This document shows, one piece after another, positions 13,904 to 25,561 of a DNA stretch of 64,000 bases (its first letter is position 1; each line of letters opens with the position of its first letter). The stretch is from contig WBMW01003269.1 of the NCBI GenBank assembly GCA_013396635.1, positions 152,915-216,914 of the forward strand. Reading direction: 5' to 3'. Position numbers and translations under genes: made by a program. The DNA is from Penelope pileata. Taxonomy: Eukaryota; Chordata; Aves; Galliformes; Cracidae. The notes under the pieces are model-generated. The model made no database searches and was not told the origin of the DNA. It was given only the letters and a program-made list of their open reading frames with translations.

Positions 13904-15576
13904 TTCAGAATATTATTCAGAAATGAAAACACTACAAAGCAAGATGAAGGAATGTGTTACATCTGATGTTTTTGTCAGAAACAACTTATCTGCCTCTGAC
14001 CCATTCATACATAATGATTCAGATAACCACCGTATGTGCAGCAATAGGAGTTGAAATTCATTTTATAATTCACAGTCAATGGAAATATGAAAATGGGACA
14101 GGGGTCCCTGGGATCCCTGCTTCTCACCATGTGGCCTAAGAACAAGAGGGAGACGAGAGACCTGTGCTCTGCCCACAGAGTAGAGCTGGCAGAGGATGAG
14201 CGTGGAACACAGCACGTGTGGAGGAGCTGTGCCCTGGGTGCCTGCCCCACCATTGGGTGAGATCAGGGGAGTTTGGTCAGTCTGGGGACAGACAGTCCTT
14301 CACATCTGAGATCATGTTTCACCAACAGCATCAGTGGAAGTATGTTTTCAGGAACATTCTTCTCAAGTACGAAGGCTGCCACCTCAGTGAAGAGCCAGGC
14401 CAGCATTAGCTGTTCACTGCTTACACTGCGTGTGAAAGCCCAAATCTTACAGTGGTGAATGGGGAATGGGATCACCATGAAACTGCATGCACAAAACCAG
14501 CTGCCTGGATTTGCTAAAGGACCTGACCATAATACAGACACTGTTCACACGCACTAAGTTAGACATGTGACATCATAAAGAAAGAATCACCCTCACCCTG
14601 CTTTAATTAACTCAAGAAGCAATCATTTCTCTCCTGAAAATTACACCACTTCATTGTGCTCCTGATGCGAATGGACACTGAGTGAGATCAGAGGAAAAAA
14701 AAACTCTGAAAGCCTCACCGGACAGCCACAGTGAGAGGAGTAAACTGTAACTTGCCTCTTTTCCCCTTCTTCATCCCTTCGTGTTGCCAAGGGTTTTTGC
14801 TTCAGAGCCACATTCCCTTACTCCAGTTACAGCTGAGCCCACGCTGAGCCCCACGCTGCGCCCTCACCTCGCTGCAGGCCAGCGCTCCCAGTCCTTCCAA
14901 GTCCTGGCTGTGTTCCAGGACAAGGCCTGCATCTAACTTATCCAGTCACGTTAGGATTTACTTTAAAAGATTTTGGCAGGCAACAAGGCTCGGTGCATTT
15001 AGCACTAGAGCTTCTGATAGCTTGTAAACTTTCTCATGCATATAAAAACCCTAAAAATCTAAAATTAGTTATGAAAATATAATTTACTTCATTTTTTTCA
15101 TAGACTAAGTTATGTGCAGGGACATGTGGGAGGATTTCAATTGTTATTTGCAAGATGCTAAGGAGAAAAGCTAAAATGTTACCAAGGCCACGCACACAGC
15201 ACACCTGCGGACACATGCCTAAGTTAAGACACATGCCATTACCTAAGTGCTCTCCATTTGCCTTCTCTCCTTTTAGAAACTGAAAGAGAAAGAAGCACCT
15301 GGATTGCTGCTGGAGAAGAGCAAACGTGTGGCAGCAGATGAACACCTCTCTCCTCATAAAAAGAGAGAGAGAATGATGGCCAGAGCAGAAGAGAACCCTG
15401 GCCAGAAGCTAAGCATTTAGAGACTTGTGTCAGAAAACTTACTGCCTCTTGTAGCTAGATTTGCATTTGGTTTTTCTAATTCTACATGTTCTTAAATTGA
15501 ATCAAAAACATTCTTCCTGCAACAAATATTACATCCTGCAGTATGACCTCTGAATATGAACTAGATGGTCTGCAGT

Positions 15577-16857
15577 CACAGAATCACAGAATCACAGAAT
15601 TGCAGGGGTTGGAAGGGACCTCAAGAGATCATCGAGTCCAACCCCCCTGCCAGAGCAGGTTCCCTACTGCAGGTTGCACAGGTAGGCGTCCAGGCGGGTC
15701 TTGAATATCTCCAGGGAAGGAGACTCCACAACCTCCCTGGGCAGCCTGTTCCAGTGCTCCGTCACCTGCACTGTGAAGAAGTTCTTCCGCATGTTGGTGC
15801 GGAACTTCCTGTGCTCCAGCTTAAGGCCATTGCCCCTTGTCCTGTCCCCACTGACCACCGAAAAGAGGTTCCCCACCTCCATTTGCCTCCCACAACTAAG
15901 ATACTTATAAACATGGATCAGGTCCCCTCTCAGCCTTCTCTTCTCCAGGCTGAACAGACCCAGCTTACTGAGCCTCTCCTCATAAGGGAGATGCTCCAGG
16001 CCCTTTATCATCTTTGTGGCCCTCCGCTGGACTCTTTCCAGGAGGTCCCTGTCTTTCTTATACAGGGGAGCCCAGAACTGGATACAGTACTCCAGCTGAG
16101 GCCTGACCAGGGCAGAGTAGAGGGGGAGGATCACCTCCCTCGACCTGCTGGCAATACTCTTTTTAATGCACCCTAGGATCCCATTGGCCTTCTTAGCCAC
16201 CAGGGCACACTGCTGGCTCATGGCCAACCTGTCATCTACCAGGACCCCCAGGTCCCTCTCTGTAGAGCTCCTCTCCAGCAGGTCATCCCCCAGCCTGTAC
16301 TGGTACATGCGGTTATTCCTCCCCAGGTGCAAGACTCTACACTTGCTTTTGTTGAACCTCATCAGGTTCCTCTCTGCCCATCTCTCCAGCCTGTCCAGGT
16401 CTTGCTGAATGGCAGCACAGCCTTCTGGCGTGTCAGCCACTCCCCCCAGCTTCGTGTCATCAGCAAACTTGCTGAGGGTGGACACTATCCCCTCATCAAG
16501 GTCGTTGATGAAGACATTGAACAAGACTGGACCCAGCACCGACCCCTGGGGAACACCGCTAGTTACAGGCCTCCAGCTGGACTCTGTGCCGCTGATCACT
16601 ACCCTCTGAGCTCGGCCAGTCAGCCAGTTCTCAACCCACCTCACAGTCCACTCATCTATCCCACATTTTCTCATCTTTGCTATCAGGATGTCATGGGAGA
16701 CAGTGTCAAAAGCCTTGCTGAAATCAAGGTAGATGACATCCACTGCTCTCCCCCCATCTACCCAGCCAGTGATGTTATCATAGAAGGCCACCAGGTTGGT
16801 CAAACATGATTTCCCCTTGGTGAATCCATGCTGACTACTCCTGATAACCTTCTTCTC
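15577..16857 (-). mobile_element. CR1 LINE, 5'-truncated, with open reverse-transcriptase C-terminal frame
   Basis: A non-LTR retrotransposon copy on the minus strand. Its 3' end is the CR1 hallmark: tandem ATTCTGTG units at 15577-15601 preceded by the GGTCCCTTCCAACCCCTGCA sequence. An unbroken frame of about 400 codons ends in TAG at 15664-15666. It carries reverse-transcriptase signatures: LDFSKAFDTVSHD (near residue 59 of the open frame starting at 16902), TSGVPQGSVLGP (near 115) and the catalytic box FADD (residues 146-149, about 16456-16467). After the RT core it continues with the CR1 C-terminal region (SLEKRRLRGDLIHVYKYL, then RKNFFTVQVTEHWNRLPREV). Homology begins around residue 15; the preceding residues are flanking DNA, so the endonuclease and N-terminal RT parts are missing. 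It cannot be autonomous. The intact frame and terminal repeats suggest a relatively recent insertion. Confidence 0.95.
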
Positions 16858-16975
16858 TTCAACAGAAGCATATCTGAAACAAATGGAAACTAATAAAAAC
16901 ACTTCTTGTTGATCTACTGTGGGTCACTACCATCAGCTGTGGTGCTGTCTACCTTCTCTCTGAAGTCAGTTGAAT

Positions 16976-17000
16976 AAAAAAAAAAAAAACAAAAAAAAAA
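16976..17000. repeat. A-rich tract
   Basis: Two long A runs separated by one C. It lies about 120 nt from the 5' truncation point of the CR1 copy and is not obviously part of it. Confidence 0.9.
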
Positions 17001-17576
17001 CCATAAACCAGAACGCAATGAAATCCACATGCTTTGATTTTTACAGCAAGCTCTCAAGAACAATTCTTTACAGTTTGTTCTGTTTTCTCTCCCTGTATTT
17101 CACATTCCCAATGTGTTTTCTTACTTTTTGTGTTTTCTGGCTACTCGTACAAATTAGGGTTTGGAGACCTTGCAGCCCTTACCTATGTAACACAGCCATT
17201 AGATTTCAAGGTGATTTTCAGTGTAGCAGGACACCTGTATGTTTGTGAGAGTCAAGGAAGGACTCCCAGTTAACAGGTTGCCTGGTGCTGTGCAAATCAT
17301 AGATGCCATTAAAATCATCAAAATCCTGACTGAGCTGTTGCCTATGCTTGGATGAAGCTTCTCTCCCTGTTAATCCTTATTGCTGTTACAACAAAAGTAG
17401 TAGCTGTCTCGAATAAATGGAGAAATTTTGTAGCAAAATAACCTGATAGAAGAATGTACGCTTTCTCCAGAGAACAAAGACTGTAAGTTCACACGGATAA
17501 AAGAGTTCTCCAATTTCCTGATTGCTGCCCAGTTATACAGAACTGTGAAAATGCCAGTGAAATTTAGAAAGCTGCA

Positions 17577-18075
17577 CTGGTTTTGGCTGGGAGGGAGATA
17601 ACTTTCTTCACAGCAGCCTGCACAGTGCTGTCCTTCAGAACTGCGACCAATACCATGTTGCCAAAATACTGATGTTTAGCTGCTGCTGAGCAGCACCGCA
17701 AAAGAACCAAGGAGGTTTCAGCTTTTCATGGTGCCCTGCCAGCAAGGGGCCAGGGGGCAAAAGGAGCTGGGAGGGAACAGAGCCAGGACAGCTGACCCAG
17801 ACTGGCCAAAGGGAGATCCCACACCACATGCTCAGCAGTAAGAGTTGGGGAAAAGAAAGAAGAGGGGAAGGATGTATGGAGTGATGGCATCTGTCTTCCC
17901 AAGACACCACTACGTGTGCTGAGTCCTGCTGTCCAGGGAGTGAACATTTATGACTGAAGATCTGCCTGCTGATGGGAAGTTAGCAAATGAATTCTTTGCT
18001 TTGCTTAAGTGTGCAGATTTGCTTTGCTTGTAAGACTGTCTTTACCTCAACTCACGAGTTTTCTCACTTTTGCCC
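17577..18075 (+). repeat. Endogenous retrovirus LTR, copy 1 of a tandem pair
   Basis: Plus-strand sequence in the order of a common avian ERV LTR: TTTTGGCTGGGAGGGAGATA, GCTGCTGAGCAGCACC, AAGGAGCTGGGAGGGAACAG, AGGACAGCTGACCCAGACTG, CCACACCACATGCTCAGCAG, GTCTTCCCAAGACACCACTA, and near the end CTCACGAGTTTTCTCACTTT. It lacks the last segment normally following that motif. There are no retroviral genes beside it. The family name is from memory of avian LTRs and is not verified; it looks like an ERVL-type LTR. Confidence 0.8.
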
Positions 18076-18089
18076 TCAGTCATGCACCT

Positions 18090-18560
18090 GGGTCAGCTGA
18101 TGGCCAGGGCAGTGCTGCTGCACTGGACAGTGTACTGGACTGCTGGAATTCCAGAGTGAACTTGAGTCAGTGAGTGGCTGAGGGGCACAAGGAGCTGGGA
18201 GGGGACAGAACCGGGACAGCTGACTCCAGTGACCAGAGGGACATTCCATATCATGTGGCATTGTGCTCAGCAGTAGAAACTAGAGGAAAGAAGCAGAGCG
18301 GAAGCTTGGAGTTCAGGTATTTTCCCACTCAAATAACAATTACAAGTGAACTTTAGGAAAGCCTAAATATCTGTCTGCCAATGGAAAATAATAAAGGAAT
18401 TCCTGATTGTGCTTTCCTAGTGTGTAGCTTTGCTTTATCTATTAACCTGTTTTTATCTCAACACACAAATTTTCTCAATTTTGCCTTTCCAACTTCTCTT
18501 TCGGAGGAGTGATCAAGTGGCTGTGTAGTGCTGAGCTGCCTGCCAGGGTTAGCTCATAAT
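18090..18560 (+). repeat. Endogenous retrovirus LTR, copy 2 of a tandem pair
   Basis: The same motifs recur in the same order and orientation immediately after copy 1: GGGCACAAGGAGCTGGGAGG, GGACAGCTGACTCCAGTGAC, CATATCATGTGGCATTGTGC, then AATTCCTGATTGTGCTTTCC and CACAAATTTTCTCAATTTTG. The terminal part GGAGTGATCAAGTGGCTGTG, GCCAGGGTTAGCTCATA, missing from copy 1, is present here. Its 5' end is diverged and its start is approximate. Differences from copy 1 are numerous, so either the pair is old or the two copies belong to different subfamilies. Confidence 0.75.
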
Positions 18561-18628
18561 AAATGCCTGCACTTGAACATCAGGTAATAGTATGGTAATT
18601 GGTGAAAGTGCAAACTTCACTTTAGGGT

Positions 18629-18656
18629 AAAAAAAATAAAAAATAAATAAATAAAA
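18629..18656. repeat. (AAAT)n tract
   Basis: A-rich followed by AAAT units, just after the tandem LTR pair. Confidence 0.9.
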
Positions 18657-19900
18657 GGAAAACTATACAGAAGAGACAGAAACCAAGATAAGGAGAACTA
18701 TTTCTACAACGGGTGTTCATATTTCCTGCTGTTAAGAGACCAATATTGCTGCTGAGATTTTGGTACTGGCCATCAAGCATGGCATAGTACACACACACAG
18801 GAAAATGTGTGCAAAAGGCCAGAATTCGATACTCTCAGTGATGACAGAGCACAGCAACGTTCCATACATCATTCTACAGAAACTGACCTGTTCCATCACT
18901 GAGCAAGTACAGTGCCAATCAACTTGACTAAGAACCAAGGTACTGGGAAAGGAACCCAAAGCCCAATTCCAGTGTTTGTTTTGCAGCAGCAGTTATTGAT
19001 AATAAATGGCAATATAGTCACTCTGGAGCTACTTCAAGGGTTTTCATGTACACTTACGTGGATGAAGTCTTATTTATTTATTTTTAAATCCTAACTCATC
19101 CTGATCTTTGGAGATCGGATTGTCTTCAAAGAAGCATTTAGATAAAAACAGTTTGCTGACATAGCCTTCAAATCTGTTCTACATTAATGATGCCAGAAGG
19201 ACTGATACTACGATTTCAAAAGCTTCCTTTAACTATTTCTTGTATTTTTCAGCTTGAAATAGTGGTGAGACTTTTGTACTCATCAGCACTAGACCGTTTG
19301 CTGAGACTCCAGTTCCAGGCTGACAGTAGCCCCAAACCTTTCTGCAGCTACCAGGCACAGGGACAGAACAGTACCATCTGAGTTTACATTCTAGTTTTTA
19401 GTACTTCCTACACTATTTATGAAAAGCTTCAGACACTTGATAAAACATACTTTTTCATTTATCTGCACAGAACTTTGAAACTGTACTTTCTCTGGCAACT
19501 CATGAACACTATAACTACAATTATATTCATTGTAATAGGTTCCATACATAGAATCCTTCCCCCCAAAACACAGTAAATTTGACATTTTTCCCCTAAGAAA
19601 TGATTTAGGTAAATCTCTGAGGAAAATCACATTGGTCATTCATGACTCATAGGAGATAGGTCTCGGTTTTATTTCACTCTACCACAGTTCAGCTCCATTT
19701 CATCCCTAAATATTTGATCACTTGAACACAATCACCTCAAAATGATTAGACTTCTAACTGTAACTCATGCAGAATACAACTAGTAGATAACTACTGAAGA
19801 AGAGATGAATGACACGGTATGAGGTCACTTTATGCAGAGCAGTGAGCCAGGAGAAAGGCTGAAAGAAGCAAGAATCTACTTTCTGTCCCAAGAGAAAGAA

Positions 19901-20008
19901 TGGCATTGAGGGCATGGTTTAGTGATGGGACTCAATAGGTCAGGTTTACGGTCAGGACTTGCTGATCATGAAGGTCTTTTACAACCCAGATGATTCTATG
20001 ATTCTATT
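19901..20008 (+). mobile_element. CR1 LINE 3' end fragment
   Basis: Plus-strand sequence GGGCATGGTTTAGTGATGGG, GGACTTGCTGATCATGAAGG and TCTTTTACAACCCAGATG, followed by two ATTCTATG terminal units near 19991-20008. This is the standard CR1 3' UTR and tail. The copy is about 110 nt, strongly 5'-truncated and moderately diverged. Confidence 0.87.
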
Positions 20009-23000
20009 TGAATGAAAGCAATAACAGAAATGAAGATTGTCATGTTGAAAAAATTGAGACAGGACATTCGGAATGGGGAGATACTCTACTCTCCACCAGA
20101 CATAGACCGGAAAACTCCACCAATTATCTGGGAAACCATGGAAGCTGCATTCAAATGTGCTGCTTTAAAGGGCTCTCTTCAGAGCTTTCCCCTCCATCAC
20201 AGCATTCATGCTGATCTGTTTTCATGTGTTCCTACAGGCCTCCTCAGCAGTATGATTCTGCTGAGAATGAGTTGCAATACTGAGCATTTCTCAGACCATT
20301 TTCACCCCATTTGTAGCCATCAGAACAATAAATATTCGACTCCTTTTACTGTAGCTATCTAAATCTGGAATCAATGGGGAATGCCTGGGGTTTTTGTTCT
20401 GCTTTCTTTTATCCCTAACCTTGCAACCCAAAAGAATTCTTTCAATAATCAGAGTTAATTCAGAGAATTTGTTCTGCTTGCTGTGGGAAGAGATAAAGTT
20501 GGACTGAAAAAGAGTAAGGTATTGTTTTTACTGAGGTAAAAAACAGCTTCAGAGGCAAGAAAGCAGGAGTGAAATAGCTACTGTCAATTCTCCCGGGGAG
20601 CTCTAGCAAACACAGTATGCATACTTCACTGAGCCATGTAGCTAACAAAAACTAATGAAAGGAGAACGGCTTCCATCCAGTGAAGAGCAACGAATTTTAA
20701 TTTAACTAAGTAAGCAACATTTCTTAATTGCAACCAGCTTTGGAAATGAACTTTTGAATGGAAACTTATTTCATCCATCATCAATGAGTAGTTGTACTTG
20801 GAAACAAAATGCTAATGAAGGAAGTTAAAGGCCATTGCATCGAGTTTCAAGAATATATATACAAAAGTTGTGATAACAATTTATATCTCAATTATTTACT
20901 TCAGGCTTAATGCTGAATTCCTTGCTCATTCCTTTTGTATTAAGAATTTCCACTGGACTCAAATCCGATTGTCACGGTGGTCTTTAAGTTATCTCCTTGA
21001 GAAATGGTTTCAGGCCTAAACTCTTCATTATTAAAAAGAACAGGAACTCCTTAACTATCATTAACACTGTTAACAAGATTCAAAAACCTTCACAAGCTCA
21101 GTAGGGATGTATGAGAAGGTCACTGTCCTTTACTTTAGAAAACAAATGACCCTTCTGCGGTCTTTAGCAGCTGCAGTTAAACCCATGAAGCAAAAACACA
21201 AAGTGGTCACAGCAAGGCCTAAACTAAAACTGACGGTTGATTCAAATGCTACGCTGGAAGTCTGGAAAAGACAAATTTGCCCCTTTTTGCTCTGCCTGCA
21301 CCCTTTAGCATGAAGTGTGAGCACTCACTGAGGAAAGCAGCATTATGAATCCCACCAGAGCGAAATCCCAAGCACGTCAGAAAGTCCTGAAGGACTTGGG
21401 CACATCTGCATCAGACAGCACAGTACAGGGCAGAAATTGCATGAGTATACTAACTTCAGGCAATGAGTTCACAGGGAGAACCACAGTGTGCAGCAAGAGC
21501 CCAGATTTGCAAAATGCTACCTAGCATAGCCAGGGTTACAAGTTAACCAAAGTCAGGTACTTAATCTGCACACGCATTTATGAAAATCCCAAGAAGCATC
21601 TACCTCTCTGGATGACTTTGCACCTCTATGTGACTTGCTGTGAGCATCCATTGCGCCTGTGTCTGTTTTGAAGAAGGTATTTAGGTGCTTTTTAACATTT
21701 GACCTGTGATCCTGCTGAAAGAAATGTGCAATTACATAAAGGTCAGTTCAAAACTATAGCTTTTAACTTGAAATTCAGTGTGGTACAAATCTTACTGAAA
21801 TTCATATACGTATCTCAGTAGTGATATCCAAGCACTCCTCAACTGACTTCCAAACCCAACCTTCAACAAAGCAAAATGAGTATTTACTTTGTTTAAACCC
21901 AGTGTAGGGAAAGGTTTGAGCCCAATGTCAACTCTAACATGTGTGGAAATCTGGTTTAGGCCCACCTCCACCTACAATTCAAAACCACATCCCGAAATGT
22001 ATAGGCCACAAGTAAATCTGACTCAACTGTCCAGCAGGGCTCCCTCCGAAATGTGTGCACTACTTCCTGGGGAAATGAAAAACATCTAGAAATGTTCAAC
22101 AGTACAACGTTCAAATCAATCAATCGATAAAATGGAACAGTTAGCCACTAAACAGATGGAGGAAGAAAAGAAAGAGATCAATTGTGTAACCACTACAGTC
22201 AGAAAGCAGCAGCAACTATACTCTGTGTGAGGTCTTATTATACGGCCACGACAAACAAAAAGTTAATATACCTAAGTCCTGCCAATGCAGCAAGCCAAGT
22301 GTGGCTACTGCCATGCATGGAGATAGCGGGCTTCCCCTCATCTCTTTTTTAATTTTACTATCTGTTCCTCAGAGAAGCTCCCAGGGGCATTTCCTACTGG
22401 ACACAAGATACCTGCAACTTCTGTTTTGCCTCTGTAGCAATTGTAGGCTTAAATTATTCATGTGTAAACAGTTCCTCCAAATGTTTCAGCAAAAACAAAC
22501 TCTGAATTACTGCACTTACACAGTCACCAAAAATAACTGTAACTAATCTAGCTACAAAACAATGACTAAAATACCACAGTCACTTAAAAATAACAATTTT
22601 ACCAAAGCTGAATTTTTCTTTAAACAATCCCCCGGCAAAGTCTGCAAAACAATTAACTGGTCGGTTGCGTACATAAATATGAAGCAAGCACTAAAAATGC
22701 TCTATTCAGACTTTGTAAAGGCTTGCTTGTGAAGTATTTCTGTCTAATTATCACTGGTAATTTGAATCCTGAGTCTTGAAAGAATATGAGCTAAACACCT
22801 GTTTTTTTCAGTGACACTGAGCTGCTGCTTATCAATTACAAATATCTTTAGAATAATAAGCGATAAAACAAAAATGTAAGTTTTTTTAGCACTTTTCCAT
22901 ACATTGGTCCAAATAACTTAATATTGAAGGCTTACAACAGAACATGACTGAGATCATACACAAACAGTTTAGTAGAGTTTTAAATATGTGTTCCCTGCAG

Positions 23001-24390
23001 CTAAAGAAGCTCAAAGAAACATTCAAATAAGAAAATAACATTTTTTTTACATTTACAAATGAAACATCACGAGAGTATTTATTGATTTTTTAAAAATTCA
23101 AAAATACATTGTAACAGAACAGAATGTATACGTTCTTCAATGAAAGACAAAACTATGGTTATCATCTGGACCAGAATACAAATACATGCTAACAATTTAA
23201 AAATCATTTCGGGTCATTCAGGAAACATGAAACAAGCTATCCGTTCGTAAATGCAGTAGTTTTCTACTTGGTAAATATGCCTGAGAAAGTTAACCTGTAA
23301 AGAAATAGGCTTTTAAACTCTTGAACACAAAGAGCTTTCTAGGCTGAAATGGTGAAGAGACCTGTGATATGCACCTGCCAGGCCACTAAGCCATTTCCCA
23401 CAGAGATTCTGTTCACTGCTCCACCTCAGCTCAGAGATCCAGCAGTGTCAGAGTTTCACATCAATACCAGACTCATTCAAGCAAGGTGTTAAAAAGCATG
23501 CTAATAGGATGTAAAACCAGCAGTTACATACACAGAGGATATACGTCCATAATAGAGATTTTCTACCCAACTTCTTGATTTGTATCAGGTCAAGTCAAAA
23601 ATAGCAGTCTAGTTTATGCAGGAAACAGATTATATTTTTGGCTCAAGGTAAGACCCTTTAAAAACAATTTCTACATAAGCAACTAGAATCAAAGCATGAA
23701 AAAAAAACACAGGACAAACAACTAATCATTTTACAGTAACCACATACTGTAGGCAAGTAGGAACCAAAACAATAACATAAATTGTGCACTGGTTCTATGA
23801 AAATAAAGTGTTACTAGTAGACACAAGCAATCTGACAAGATGTGAAAGCAAGCAGTGAAAACATCAAGGATTGAATTTCTTTTCATCAGAATTCATCTGC
23901 TTCTACTGCAGGCAGGTAACAAGTGGAATTCAGAAAAACCAAATTCCTGTTAGCAGCTTAACTCTACACACTGTGAGGCTTAGACCTTTATTGTTTCTTC
24001 TATTAAGAGGAATTCAAACTAGTAAATCAAACATGACATTTTAAAAATGAAGGCCAAAAGAAACCCGAATATACATTTTAGACAGAAACAACGTTAGGTC
24101 AAATCCACAGCTGGTGACATCTGACATCTGCAAATGTAATGTAACTATGCTGATTATGCCAGTAGAACACCTGACACTATTTCTTGAATTCTAGCAGCCT
24201 CTTTTAAATCACTTCCAACTACTGCATACTTTGTAAATTACATGGGCTTTGATGAAAAATATCATTATCAGGCAAGCAAAAATTCTAACAGAAACCTCCA
24301 ATTTCCATAATTTGGTTACATGATCAAGTTACATACGCTAGAACACATGAAACCAACTTTTCAAATGATATAAATTCACAACTCTGAAAA

Positions 24391-24424
24391 GAAAGAAACA
24401 AACAAACAAAAAAACAAACAAACA
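24391..24424. repeat. (AAAC)n tract
   Basis: AAAC/ACAA units on the plus strand with one longer A run in the middle. Confidence 0.9.
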
Positions 24425-25253
24425 GAAAAGCCGCTAAGACAGGAATAAAAATGTTTCTATGTAGCTGGTCCTATCCTTCAATGGCACAACACAGCAAAGC
24501 GAGCTGCCATACAAATACACATGTAACTTTGCACATAATGGCGTTCAGGAAAAGGTTTTCTTTCCCATCTTCCACACTGCAGAAACAACTGAATGTACTA
24601 CAGAGGCTTTCACTGTCCTATGAAATATATGGTATTTGCCATTGCTGGATACAGGTCTGGAGGACTAACACGCTGACTCAGCACGGCACATCTCACGTTC
24701 TCTAGTATTGACTGTGATAACATTCTGCACTGCTCTGACACCAAACCTGCTCCTAGGTCACATCGCCTGATTGAACCTCTGTTCTACAGGTTACAGCTAA
24801 CAGGTGCAGGGTGGGAAGCAGAGGAACAGTTTTAACAACCCAACCCAGCTGACAAAGGCAAAGTTAAGGGGGTGTATTAGTGTCTTCTGGATTAGAGTTT
24901 ATGAGAAACCAATGTCAGAGCAGTTTGTAAAGCTTCTAATGCCAAGAGGTGAAGACTTGCAAAGAAGTGCAAATAAAAGCATAATTTAAGCCTGTAATTC
25001 TTTATGGAGAATAAACAACAGAGAAAATGATGGCCTGTAGTGAAGTGAATGGAAGGAAGGAACGAAAAAGAAGAGGGATGTGTATATCATATATTGGTGC
25101 AGGGTTGTATCTCCTGGACCCAGAAACTGCCTTGGACACCAGCTAGTTTTACAAGATAAGTTACATGCACGCCCAATTCAAGAGGGCAAGAATGAAACCT
25201 TGATGGCAATGCTATGACTCTGGCTGAAGAGCTTCATTTTCCCCCTCCCATAC

Positions 25254-25561
25254 CTGAAAGCCTTGAATCCTTGCCAAATACTCCAGCTGTTTTGAAGGCT
25301 GCACTGCAGAACAGGGGGAAGCAGGAGATATTCCTTTTAGACCTATGGCTTCAGCAGTCGGGGATGTTCCATTCATGAGAAGTTCCCTGGCAATTGTAGC
25401 TGTGCTATTTGTTGTAGGAGATATGCTGAAGAAAGAGCTAGAAGTCTGGCTCATTTCTTTGGACGACAAATAGCTTACAGTGGTACCAGGGGCTGATTTG
25501 TTGCGGCTTGCTTCCATCTCTTGATAAACATCAGGAGAGAGATGGAGTATTCCCTTTGGTG
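25254..25561 (-). CDS. STAU2: STAU2 coding exon, Ser/Thr-rich linker up to the C-terminal module (last exon visible)
   Basis: A 308-nt exon continuing in phase from the 61-nt exon. It encodes PKGILHLSPDVYQEMEASRN, a Ser/Thr-rich stretch (SQTSSSFFSISPTTNSTATI), ARELLMNGTSPTAEAIGLKG, and finally PSKQLEYLARIQGFQ. The last segment corresponds to the helical motif just before the dsRBD5-like module, where Staufen proteins carry the Staufen-swapping motif used for dimerisation (family knowledge; exact limits inferred). The acceptor is TTATTTTCAG/CACC and the donor is GGCTTTCAG/GTATGG; the exon ends in phase 0. If the donor were not used, the frame would add VWEGENEALQPES and stop at 25212-25214. 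Downstream exons were not found in the remaining 25 kb. Confidence 0.96.

Larger units (their letters stand above)
1..25253 (-). other. STAU2: Partial STAU2 intron downstream of the last visible exon
   Basis: About 25 kb follow the donor at 25253 in the direction of transcription. No frame resembling the STAU2 C-terminal exons could be read here on the minus strand, so I treat the whole stretch as intron continuing past position 1. It contains the CR1 pieces, the tandem LTRs and the simple repeats listed separately, and many short chance frames. Stretches such as 2.0-12.5 kb and 20.7-25.2 kb are AT-rich with nothing recognisable. 9.8-10.8 kb and 12.9-14.9 kb are somewhat richer in GC and CpG, with no gene assigned. 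A short coding exon could have been missed by eye. Confidence 0.75.

Noticed and set aside
15565..16809. Plus-strand frames of up to 203 codons
   Set aside because: They are shadows of the CR1 reverse-transcriptase frame on the minus strand.
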